A DNA stretch of 16,819 bases from Pleurotus djamor. Lineage: Eukaryota; Basidiomycota; Agaricomycetes; Agaricales; Pleurotaceae. Below are positions 10,020 to 16,819 of this stretch, in pieces. The stretch spans positions 1-16,819 of the forward strand of contig JAPEVF010000956.1 of NCBI GenBank assembly GCA_029747585.1. The letters are read 5' to 3'. The position numbers and the translations under genes are program-made. Under the pieces are notes generated by a model. The model made no database searches. It was not told where the DNA came from and saw only the letters and a program-made list of their open reading frames with translations. Within the stretch, counting starts at the first letter, position 1; each line of letters opens with the position of its first letter.

Positions 10020-10026
10020 CGGTCAT
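9991..10026 (-). promoter_or_regulatory. Upstream ORF overlapping the ceramide glucosyltransferase start
   Basis: On the minus strand an ATG at 10026 opens an 11-codon frame (MTDDHEQDVSC, TGA at 9991-9993), shifted relative to the main ATG at 10019 and overlapping it. If the transcript starts upstream of it, ribosomes would meet this ATG first. The arrangement is read directly from sequence; any effect on translation is inference. Confidence 0.45.
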
Positions 10027-10214
10027 GCCAGAGGGCTAAAAGCCTCGAGAGTAGGAGGAGGGTGGGTATTGGTAACAAAACTGCACGCAGGGGAGTTACG
10101 GACATTGAGGGCAGCGCCCAACCGTTTGGCCCAACAGGGGTGAGGGAAAACATGAACAAGTTCTCAACATGCACTCATAGCAAGGCGCGTCAACGCGTCA
10201 CACAATTCATTTAT

Positions 10215-11555
10215 TCAAAGTTCAGACATTAAATCGAAGAGCTCCACCGTGTTCTTCCATACACGCTCCGTGAGCTCCTCCAAGGGGACATCCAATAACC
10301 GATGCATGACCCATGCAACACCACCAATTGCGCTTGGTTCGTTTCTCCCTTTCACCGGCTTCCCGTACACGAATGATTCAGGTTTGGTGCTTGGAGGGAA
10401 ATATACCGCACGGAGGGCAGGAGGTAAGGTATCTAAATGGGTCTTGGATGCGTGGGTTGACGTGCAGGAGCACCAGGGTGCGTCTGCGCACGGTGAGGTA
10501 TCAGTTAATCATGGCAGGGTATACTAGTACTGTAGGCCTTGCTTACCCGTTTCTAGCATCAATCTATCTAGGGTGATGGCTTTGGCTGCCTTCAGGTTTT
10601 CTTCAGTCTTCAGGGAACATCCATTGACGCTGCGGGGTCATCAATAGGTTACAGATAGCTCCTCATCAAGATGCTGCGACTGGCATACCTGACGTGAAAG
10701 CCCATTTGCATCTGACAGCACAGGGATCAGTCACAGCAGCCTCCTTGGAGAAAGATAAGTTCAACGTTCAACTTACTAGTTCCGCAACTTCGTCTGGTGT
10801 CCCAGTGAAACTATGGACTACGCCCCCCTTGCCACCAACAGCTCTGCCGCCATCTTCGCCAAAACCCTCTTCACGTAGAATGGAAACAAAGTCGGCATGC
10901 GCTGCGCGTGAATGGAGGAACAGTGGTAGATGGTACTCTTTAGCTAGTGATAACTGCGACTCTGATGAATCAAACGGTCAATATTATTGGAGGGAGCAAC
11001 CGGATGTCAGAACTTACTGAAATGTTTCTTCTGGACCTCAGGTGCCGCAAAGTGCGTTCGATCATAATCTTTCAATGTATGGCTCAGTTGTACAACGATC
11101 TCTCAAGCTTGTGATTATGTTCTTACCAAGTCCACACTCTCCGATTGCAACAGCACGGCCTTTGCCTTTGATATTCTCGGCAACTAGTTTGGACAGTTCA
11201 TCTAGGTAGGCAGCTGGCCCGCCCTTGGCCTTATCGAATTCACTCGAACGAGTGGGATGACATCCAATCGTCGCCCACATACCTGATGTAAATTAATGAA
11301 TATTGAATGGCCATCAATCATCAAGGTCATGATGGGCCGTACCAGTTGTCTCTGCCAGTTGCAGGGCCTGCCTGGATTCACGGAGACTACCTCCTGTGAT
11401 GATCATAGTCTTCACCCCGGCTGCGCGAGAACGCTCGATCATCGCATCGAAATCATCTGAATGTAATGCAAAAGTATGAGTTTCGATGAAGCATGTAGTT
11501 GGAAGATGATCGAACCGTCGTGTTTCTTCTTTCCATGATGGACTTGTAACGACAT
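10215..11555 (-). CDS. TatD-family metal-dependent hydrolase/DNase, 5'-truncated by an LTR element
   Basis: TatD proteins (TATDN1 in animals) are TIM-barrel metal-dependent hydrolases with deoxyribonuclease activity. Eight exons on the minus strand: 11555-11516, 11456-11343, 11282-11127, 11068-11018, 10961-10777, 10711-10689, 10629-10547 and 10483-10215; introns are 56-65 bases, all GT-AG, with consistent phases. Motifs in order: HHGKKKHDDDFDAMIERSR, MIITGGSLRESRQAL, TIGCHPTRSSEFDKAKGG, AIGECGLDYDRTHFA (metal Glu), LPLFLHSRAAHADFV (His), GGVVHSFTGTPDE (His), VNGCSLKTEENL, LMLETDAPWCS (Asp), GRNEPSAIGGVAWVM. The first beta strand, which carries the N-terminal metal-site residues (DIGxNL in eukaryotic members), is missing: coding similarity stops at 11544, where a probable LTR begins. 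An in-frame ATG (11555-11553) lies inside that LTR, so a 306-residue protein starting MSLQVHHGKKK could be made, but it would probably be inactive. Alternatively an upstream exon lies beyond the element. Confidence 0.88.
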
Positions 11556-11853
11556 GAGCGCTTCTACTTTCCTATTTTATACTTACCTCCTTTCTACGGT
11601 AGCTCCTCGCTAATATCCCCTTTCCCTCCATCCATTCGAGCACCATACGTATGCAGTTTCACAGAGATACTTATCTACTTTAGGACATCATAGCTCTACA
11701 GGTATTTATACTCTCGTACTTAGCTATTGTGTTCCTTTAGACTCCCCGAATTCTATACGGTTTATCCCTGTCAGTCTTTGGATTGAGTCTTTCCCCTATT
11801 CTCCTATTTCCCCTATCGTGTCACGTTACCTCTCCAGCAGAGCAAACGTTACA
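11545..11853 (+). repeat. Probable 5' LTR of the Ty3/gypsy element (309 bases)
   Basis: The stretch begins TGTAACG and ends CGTTACA, a perfect 7-base inverted repeat of the TG...CA form usual for LTRs. It starts exactly where TatD homology stops and ends about 150 bases before the gag ATG. It contains TATTTATA at 11703-11710, a plausible promoter. The 3' LTR is not in the window, so the boundaries cannot be confirmed by self-comparison. A predicted target duplicate would start from GGACT (11540-11544). Confidence 0.6.
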
Positions 11854-12000
11854 TATTTTTGACAGTACCCAACCGTACTTTTAACCCCCTCTCGCCATTG
11901 GTACTCCTCAGATTGGCCTTCTGAGAATCCTCGGCACCCTAAAAACTCATTAACGTGAGTAACCCCCCAAAATTTATCTTACTTACTTGATTCTCTAGAT

Positions 12001-13590
12001 ATGGTCGCGGAAACGCGTAGCAAAGCGGCGAAGTCGCAGAAAGTGGCTGTACCAGCCTCCAGATCGACAAGCGAGTCGACGGAGTTGTCCGATGTACCGG
12101 AAACTCCAGCCTCTGCCACTGAGAACGTTCCCAGAGTGGCAAGCGTACCTTCCGGGCGGTCGGCCCCGGGAGAGGAATCGGTCGAGCGCAGGCTCCCAGG
12201 TGATTTCAGGGATGAGCATTCCCCTGCTCGTGAAACGCAGACTGCGGATCCACGAGACGGCGGTACCTCGAGCCAAGAACCTGAGATAGACAACGGATCA
12301 TGGGTTCAGGTGTCACACAAGAAAAACGGCAAGGCTCCCGGTCCCGTAGACTCACCTAACAATCCCATGGGTAGTAATGAAACCCGTAGAGTACCTATCC
12401 CCGAAAAACTCACTCCACACCAACGTGCCATGTACCAGCGTTGGAATAACCGCTTTAGTGAGGTTCTTGAGCAGGACGCGAGCCAGCGCGATGAGAGCCC
12501 TGAGCCTAGTCGAACCAAACCGCGTGTCGACAAAGGTAAGGCGCCCGATTTGTCCAACTTCGATCCGCGCGGGCAAGCTGCTATGTTTGAAAGACATATG
12601 CCCCCACATATGCCGGCTGGTCCTAGCCCTGACAACGACGCCGACGAGGATGAGAACACAAACATCCTTAGGCAGATGCAAGCTAGGATGGATCAGCTCG
12701 AAGCCGAGAACCTTCGACTCAGGGATGACAACACGTACCTGAGAAATAGTATTGAACCCAGCGCTAACGGCACCCAGGGGGACCCTGAATCTCCTGAAAC
12801 CTCCTCTCGAGGTAAAAAGAAGGGCAAGAAAACGTCTAAGAAAGCCACGAAGAAGAAAGGAAAAGTGTCTAAGTCCAAGAACGTTAGCCTCCTTCCTAGC
12901 CGCCAGATTGCGAAACAGAGTTACCTTGGAAAACTCCTTCGTGAGGAAAGTGACGACTCCGACAGCGACTTCGTTCCTCCCTCCAAGGACTCTTCTAGTT
13001 CCAGCGACAGCGACAGCTCTGACGACGACGAGTCCAGCTCTGATAACAGTGGATCCAGTTCCTCGGACTCTGACTCCTCGGGCTCCTCTTCGAGTTCTTC
13101 TTCCAGTAGCCAGGACAGCAGCGACGACGACTCCTCGGATTCGGACTCCTCAAGCGATGACGAGGATGACGACGACGACGAGACCGATTCAGATCGGGAA
13201 CGGCGCCGCAAGAAGGATCGTAAGCGTCGAAACAAGAAGAAGCGCCACGGTTCTAAAGAGAAGAAGCGTCATCGAAAGAGCCGCAAGGAGCGAAAACATA
13301 AGTCTAAGAAATCCTTACTCAAACCTATCACCCCGCGCAAGTATAACGGCGAGGTCGACATGTTGGTATTTCACCGTTTCATTAGCGACACTCGCTCTTG
13401 GCTTAAGGAAGGACGCGTCGAGAAGGAACATCAGCTACGAAAGGTTGCAACACTACTAGAAGGAAAAGCTTACTTGTTCTATGCCCAGAATGTAATTACC
13501 GAGCCCAAAAAGTGGACCTTGAGCAAGTTCTTCGACGGTTTGCTTGATGCGTGCTTCCCGGCAAATTACGTTGACCGTTTGCGTTACTAA
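12001..13590 (+). CDS. Retrotransposon Gag, N-terminal part ending at an in-frame stop
   Basis: Encodes 529 residues. Residues 1 to about 215 are polar and probably disordered. A short coiled coil (about 221-251, MQARMDQLEAENLRLRDDN) suggests self-assembly. A Lys-rich stretch (about 265-300) is followed by a long Ser/Asp/Glu tract (about 317-398) and a Lys/Arg-rich tract (about 399-440). From about 444 the sequence looks like a Ty3/gypsy capsid (PITPRKYNGEVDMLVFHRF; LRKVATLLEGKAYLFYAQ; LSKFFDGLLDACFPANYVDR). The TAA at 13588 interrupts this capsid region, and the same frame continues open afterwards with capsid-like sequence, so the stop looks like a damaging mutation rather than a natural end. 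Programmed read-through is less likely because the stop is inside a folded domain rather than at a domain border. Confidence 0.82.
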   Translation: MVAETRSKAAKSQKVAVPASRSTSESTELSDVPETPASATENVPRVASVPSGRSAPGEESVERRLPGDFRDEHSPARETQTADPRDGGTSSQEPEIDNGSWVQVSHKKNGKAPGPVDSPNNPMGSNETRRVPIPEKLTPHQRAMYQRWNNRFSEVLEQDASQRDESPEPSRTKPRVDKGKAPDLSNFDPRGQAAMFERHMPPHMPAGPSPDNDADEDENTNILRQMQARMDQLEAENLRLRDDNTYLRNSIEPSANGTQGDPESPETSSRGKKKGKKTSKKATKKKGKVSKSKNVSLLPSRQIAKQSYLGKLLREESDDSDSDFVPPSKDSSSSSDSDSSDDDESSSDNSGSSSSDSDSSGSSSSSSSSSQDSSDDDSSDSDSSSDDEDDDDDETDSDRERRRKKDRKRRNKKKRHGSKEKKRHRKSRKERKHKSKKSLLKPITPRKYNGEVDMLVFHRFISDTRSWLKEGRVEKEHQLRKVATLLEGKAYLFYAQNVITEPKKWTLSKFFDGLLDACFPANYVDRLRY

Positions 13591-13620
13591 GCGGATCACC
13601 TAGTCCAGGGACGACTAAGT

Positions 13621-16551
13621 GTGAATGAGTACGTATCACAGAAAAAGCAAAAGATGGACTTGGTCGGTACCTTTAGCAAGAAGGATCGAGCCGCGCGTTT
13701 GTACACCGGATTCAACCCTAGTCTTCGGCAAAAGATAGGAGAGACCCCCTTGAGTTCCACCTCTCCGTGGAAGAAAATCGTCAAACGAGCACGCGAGCTC
13801 GAACTAGCCGCCGCGAATGCTGGGGTGGCATCTTCCTCGTCCTCCTCACAGACCCGGGACTCCCACGGAAGGGATGGTCGAGGCGATCGGCGACACCAAC
13901 GATCGTCTAACTTCCGCGATCGCNGCAACCAGCAACAAGGAGGGAACAGCTCCCGTAACGACAGAAACACCCAAGAGGGCTCTTCGAACAACTCTCGTTA
14001 TCGAGATAATCGCCGCGGTACTTCATCTGGAAATACTTATCAACAAAACGGTCAGAACACTCAACGCCGAGATTACCGACCTCCTAAGGCTCCTAGTCGA
14101 CCAACTCCTGAAGAGATTGAGAGGTGTCGACAGGAAAATCGGTGCTTCACCTGCAAAGAAATTGGCCATCAGTCTAAGCATTGTCCAAAATCAGAAGGAC
14201 TGAACTCACGAAATGGTAAAGGTCCCCCAGGAATCCCCTCTCACGCGATCGGCATCGACTTTGAAGAACACGAGACGTTGGTCGGTGATGGCGATGACGA
14301 GGTCCTCCAGGAATTGCCCTTGCATGCGGTCCGGCCCGTTATGGACGACGACGAAGCCTTTGATCCCGTCGAGGTTGTGGAAACCTTTGACGACATCTAC
14401 GACTGTTACTCCACCGACAACGATGAAGACGACCCGCCGCCCGAACCGGAACCTGAGAATGGACCTCAGCCCTACTGCACCATGGGTGACCCGGTCATCT
14501 ATTCGCAGATGGTCGCTTTCAACGAAGTAGGTTCAACGGCTATGTTCCCCGGTGACGAAGAGTTCGGCATGAAGACCGATAAGAAACATAGATTCCTCTT
14601 GACGCGCGTGAGCGACGACGACGTCGTTATCGAAGATTCCTGCCAAGGCTATCGTGCTAGTACCATCAAGTATAAATTACTAGCCGGTGAAAACTTCAAC
14701 TTACCAAGGTGGTACGCGATCAACTGTTGCCTGGAGTTTAAGAAGCACATTAAATATGCGGACCGGTTTCGAGGATACACAGGTATCATTGATCATCTTG
14801 GAGACGCCGTTGGTTATTTCTTACTGGAAAATGCCCCATATCTAGCGGATGCTTACACCACCAAGAAACTGGACCCTATGTTACGTTTTGCGGCATGGCC
14901 AACGAAGGAGGATCCTGAGGTGTATCATATTTGGGACGCCCTACATGAAGTCAAGACACAAGTTGACAAGAGTGTACTCATGGATCCGAAGCTGGACCTA
15001 CCTCATTGGTACAACCGCAACCTGATCGAGGTGTATGAAGAACGTTTTCGTTTAATGGCTATCGAGGAAGATATATACGAGTCTGATGACGACGACGATG
15101 ATCCCGACGACGATGATCCTGACGACGACGAACCATACGATGACCCGGAGGGCGACTTGCTAAACGAGGTCGGCTCTGCCGGCATGTCTATAATCGGCTT
15201 CGAAGATCAATTGGAGCTCAATGGGCAGCAGGTCGAGAGAGGTACTTACCCATCCGTTCAAAGGAACTCGGCACGCGTTAAAGACCCCAGTCGCGCGACC
15301 GCGAGACCTGTAGTTGTCACTGTGTACATCAACGGTCATCCAGCGAGAGCCCTTATAGACTCTGGTTCCATGGGAGATTTTATATCAACTACTCTCGTTG
15401 ATCAGCTGAAGGTTAAGAAGGTTGATTTAGTGACGCCGCTCGTAGTCCAGCTCGCGGTTCAAGGATCGAGGTCGAAAATTAACCATGGTTGTCGGGTGAA
15501 CTTCAAGTACCAGACCATTGATACGGAACGGTATTTCGACGTGGTGAACATAGCGCAATACGATTTGATCCTAGGAACGCCTTGGTTATTCCAGCACAAG
15601 GCGATGTTCGGTATTAACCCACCTCGACTGGTAATAGGGTCGCCAGCTCCTTTACCCCTTAAGGGGCCGGAAGTAACTAAGATCTCATCTAAGTCTATGT
15701 CAGTTGTGGACGACAACCTTGAAAAAGCAAGAGAACACTTACGGGAGTACGCAAAACCTGTATGCGCACGAGCAGCCGATACTCCGTTGCCCCCTCTTCG
15801 GGCTATCAACCACACCATCCCTCTCATTGATGAGAATAAAGTCTATCATTGGAGACCTTCGAGATGCCCTGACGCGCTGAGGGAGCAGTGGAACGAGAAG
15901 TGGGAAGCCTACACGCGTTCGGGACGTTGGGAAGTCACGAACGCCGGCAACGCGGTCCCTATGCTGTTGATCTATAAGCCAGGTACTCAGTCTTTGCGAA
16001 CGGTGTTTGACTTACGTGAACGAAACGCCAATACTATCAAGATGTCCTCACCGCTGCCGTACATCGAAGGTATCTGTAGACGCGTTGCTCGTTTCATCTA
16101 CGTTTCGGTGTTAGACGGCTGCGATGCTTACGAGCAGATACGAATCATACCGGAACACGTCTGGAGGACGACGGTTGTGACGCCTAACGGTACCATTGTT
16201 AGTCACGTACTTCAACAAGGAGATTGTAACGGCCCGGCAACGTACCAAGCGCTGATGAATCATATATTCGCGCCGTACTTGGGCAAGTTTATGGATTGTT
16301 ACCTCGACGACATTTACATTTATTCCGAATCCCTCGAAGAGCATCTGGAACATGTTAAAATCATCCTGGACGTCTTGAAAAGAGAGAAGCTTTACCTGTC
16401 CGAGAAGAAAATGAAATTCCTCGTGAAGGAGGTGGACGTCCTGGGACATATCGTCGACCACGAAGGAATTCGCATGGATCCGGCTAAGGTCGACTCCGTA
16501 TTGAAATGGAAAACCCCCACGAACAGCATCAGGAAAACCTGTTTTGAGTAG
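13621..16551 (+). CDS. Retrotransposon Gag C-terminus, zinc knuckle, protease and partial reverse transcriptase
   Basis: This frame is the same as the upstream gag frame and is open from 13591; the start shown is only the first conventional start-like codon. Numbering from 13621: capsid end (1-65), Arg/Gln/Asn-rich region with an N at 13924, CCHC zinc knuckle at 175-188 (CFTCKEIGHQSKHC), an acidic segment, then an unassigned block (about 285-530) including two LPxWY motifs. A retroviral-type aspartic protease follows, with D580-S-G in ALIDSGSMGDFIS and the later DLILGTPWL. The reverse transcriptase begins near 750: RTVFDLRERNANTIK, VSVLDGCDAYEQIRI (catalytic Asp), LQQGDCNGPATYQALM, CYLDDIYIYS with YLDD at 894-897, and VLGHIVDHEGIRMDPAKV. 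Shortly after KWKTPTNS the family sequence stops and eight unrelated codons lead to TAG at 16549-16551. RNase H and integrase are absent, so the copy cannot be autonomous. Confidence 0.88.
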   Translation: MNEYVSQKKQKMDLVGTFSKKDRAARLYTGFNPSLRQKIGETPLSSTSPWKKIVKRARELELAAANAGVASSSSSSQTRDSHGRDGRGDRRHQRSSNFRDRXNQQQGGNSSRNDRNTQEGSSNNSRYRDNRRGTSSGNTYQQNGQNTQRRDYRPPKAPSRPTPEEIERCRQENRCFTCKEIGHQSKHCPKSEGLNSRNGKGPPGIPSHAIGIDFEEHETLVGDGDDEVLQELPLHAVRPVMDDDEAFDPVEVVETFDDIYDCYSTDNDEDDPPPEPEPENGPQPYCTMGDPVIYSQMVAFNEVGSTAMFPGDEEFGMKTDKKHRFLLTRVSDDDVVIEDSCQGYRASTIKYKLLAGENFNLPRWYAINCCLEFKKHIKYADRFRGYTGIIDHLGDAVGYFLLENAPYLADAYTTKKLDPMLRFAAWPTKEDPEVYHIWDALHEVKTQVDKSVLMDPKLDLPHWYNRNLIEVYEERFRLMAIEEDIYESDDDDDDPDDDDPDDDEPYDDPEGDLLNEVGSAGMSIIGFEDQLELNGQQVERGTYPSVQRNSARVKDPSRATARPVVVTVYINGHPARALIDSGSMGDFISTTLVDQLKVKKVDLVTPLVVQLAVQGSRSKINHGCRVNFKYQTIDTERYFDVVNIAQYDLILGTPWLFQHKAMFGINPPRLVIGSPAPLPLKGPEVTKISSKSMSVVDDNLEKAREHLREYAKPVCARAADTPLPPLRAINHTIPLIDENKVYHWRPSRCPDALREQWNEKWEAYTRSGRWEVTNAGNAVPMLLIYKPGTQSLRTVFDLRERNANTIKMSSPLPYIEGICRRVARFIYVSVLDGCDAYEQIRIIPEHVWRTTVVTPNGTIVSHVLQQGDCNGPATYQALMNHIFAPYLGKFMDCYLDDIYIYSESLEEHLEHVKIILDVLKREKLYLSEKKMKFLVKEVDVLGHIVDHEGIRMDPAKVDSVLKWKTPTNSIRKTCFE
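14143..14184 (+). other. CCHC zinc knuckle of the retrotransposon nucleocapsid
   Basis: CFTCKEIGHQSKHC matches C-X2-C-X4-H-X4-C exactly. It binds RNA in Ty3/gypsy Gag proteins and marks the end of the nucleocapsid part of this frame. Confidence 0.93.
14521..15186 (+). other. Unassigned domain between nucleocapsid and protease, bracketed by NEVGS motifs
   Basis: Coding for about 222 residues that match no Gag, protease or RT module I know. It begins NEVGSTAM (14521-14544) and ends NEVGSAGM (15163-15186). Inside are LPRWYAIN (14701-14724) and LPHWYNRN (14998-15021), about 99 codons apart, suggesting an internal duplication, and an Asp-rich stretch (15079-15153). The block is in frame and free of stops over its whole length. 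Confidence 0.55.
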
Positions 16552-16653
16552 GAGCATAAAAAATCTACAACGTAAAAAGTGTTGGTCATTCAAAGTACTG
16601 AAAGTTGGAAAGTGTTCTTTCAATGCTTTTGTAGATGACTTTAATTTTACAGC

Positions 16654-16819
16654 CAGCTTTATGATGCTTTTATAGCTTCCACAAAAGTTTGATCAGGTGT
16701 GTTCTTGCTTTCACAGCTTTCGGTGGCTTTTTCAGATCCTGTGAAAAGTCGCAGCTGCTCCCACAGCTTTTCATGGCTTTTGCAGGGTCTGTGGGAAATT
16801 GCTGACTGCTGTGACAGCT
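16654..16819. repeat. Degenerate tandem repeats, about 50-base period, running off the window
   Basis: Units starting CACAGCTTT occur at 16712 and 16762, with a further CAGCT at 16815 and a diverged copy starting CAGCTTTATGATGCTTTT at 16654. Within each unit a shorter GCTTTT motif recurs (TGGCTTTT, ATGCTTTT). Composition is AT-rich and pyrimidine-biased compared with the adjacent pol gene. I see no coding frame. It could belong to a second repeat element inserted in pol or to a satellite. Confidence 0.65.

Larger units (their letters stand above)
11545..16530 (+). mobile_element. Degenerate Ty3/gypsy LTR retrotransposon, 3' part missing
   Basis: Order seen: probable LTR (11545-11853), leader (11854-12000), gag with acidic/basic extension and capsid-like region, zinc knuckle, an unassigned domain, aspartic protease and reverse transcriptase up to just past the palm. 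RNase H, integrase and the 3' LTR are absent because the pol frame breaks off near 16528 into unrelated AT-rich repeats. An in-frame TAA at 13588-13590 splits gag. Assignment to Ty3/gypsy rests on the Gag-PR-RT order, the CCHC knuckle and the gypsy-type YLDDIYIYS box. The leader has a possible 44-base GTGAGT...CTCTAG intron at 11955-11998 directly before the ATG. No clear tRNA primer-binding site follows the LTR. Confidence 0.85.

Noticed and set aside
11899..11915. Possible primer-binding site TGGTACTCC
   Set aside because: It begins TGG but lies 45 bases after the best LTR end and does not resemble the end of a tRNA I can name.
12921..13235. Minus-strand Ser/Glu-rich frame of 104 codons
   Set aside because: Antisense shadow of the Ser/Asp low-complexity tract of gag.
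13924..13924. N in gag as a possible frameshift
   Set aside because: Here the frame is preserved when the N is counted as a base, unlike the N at 6093.
16654..16819. CRISPR-like array
   Set aside because: The repeats are degenerate, contiguous and without unique spacers, and the genome is eukaryotic.

Overview
The window looks like genomic DNA of a filamentous basidiomycete, most likely an Agaricomycete. Conserved eukaryotic genes are split by many short GT-AG introns (about 44 to 105 bases, up to nine per gene), genes are packed tightly in both orientations, and a fungal-type Ty3/gypsy LTR retrotransposon sits at the right end. Six Ns or short N clusters show draft-quality assembly, and at least one N disturbs a reading frame. 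All exon-intron models were built by reading both strands by eye.

Layout. (1) Positions 2-912, +: the 3' part of a Byr4/Bfa1-like gene, part of the two-component GAP of the septation/mitotic-exit GTPase. (2) 1078-3624: about 2.5 kb with no convincing gene, holding a GC-rich palindrome and small tandem repeats. (3) 3625-4064, -: a compact two-exon gene for mitochondrial ribosomal protein mL49 (IMG2). (4) 4113-7143, -: the exocyst subunit Sec3 in ten exons, with its expected C-terminal part missing; mL49 begins 48 bases after its stop. (5) 7355-8257, +: a homeodomain transcription factor, divergent from Sec3 across 211 bases. (6) 8476-10019, -: ceramide glucosyltransferase (GT21) in three exons. 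(7) 10215-11555, -: a TatD-family metal-dependent hydrolase in eight recognisable exons, lacking its first beta strand. (8) 11545 to about 16530, +: a Ty3/gypsy element whose 5' LTR abuts the first remaining TatD exon. (9) About 16530-16819: AT-rich DNA with degenerate 50-base tandem repeats that replaces the rest of the pol gene.

The host genes are housekeeping or developmental genes with no evident pathway link. Sec3 (polarised exocytosis), glucosylceramide synthase (membrane lipid) and Byr4 (septation) all bear on hyphal growth, but nothing here shows co-regulation. The most interesting points are the 3' truncation of Sec3, the probable insertion of the retrotransposon into TatD, and an unrecognised domain of roughly 230 residues between the zinc knuckle and the protease of the retroelement.
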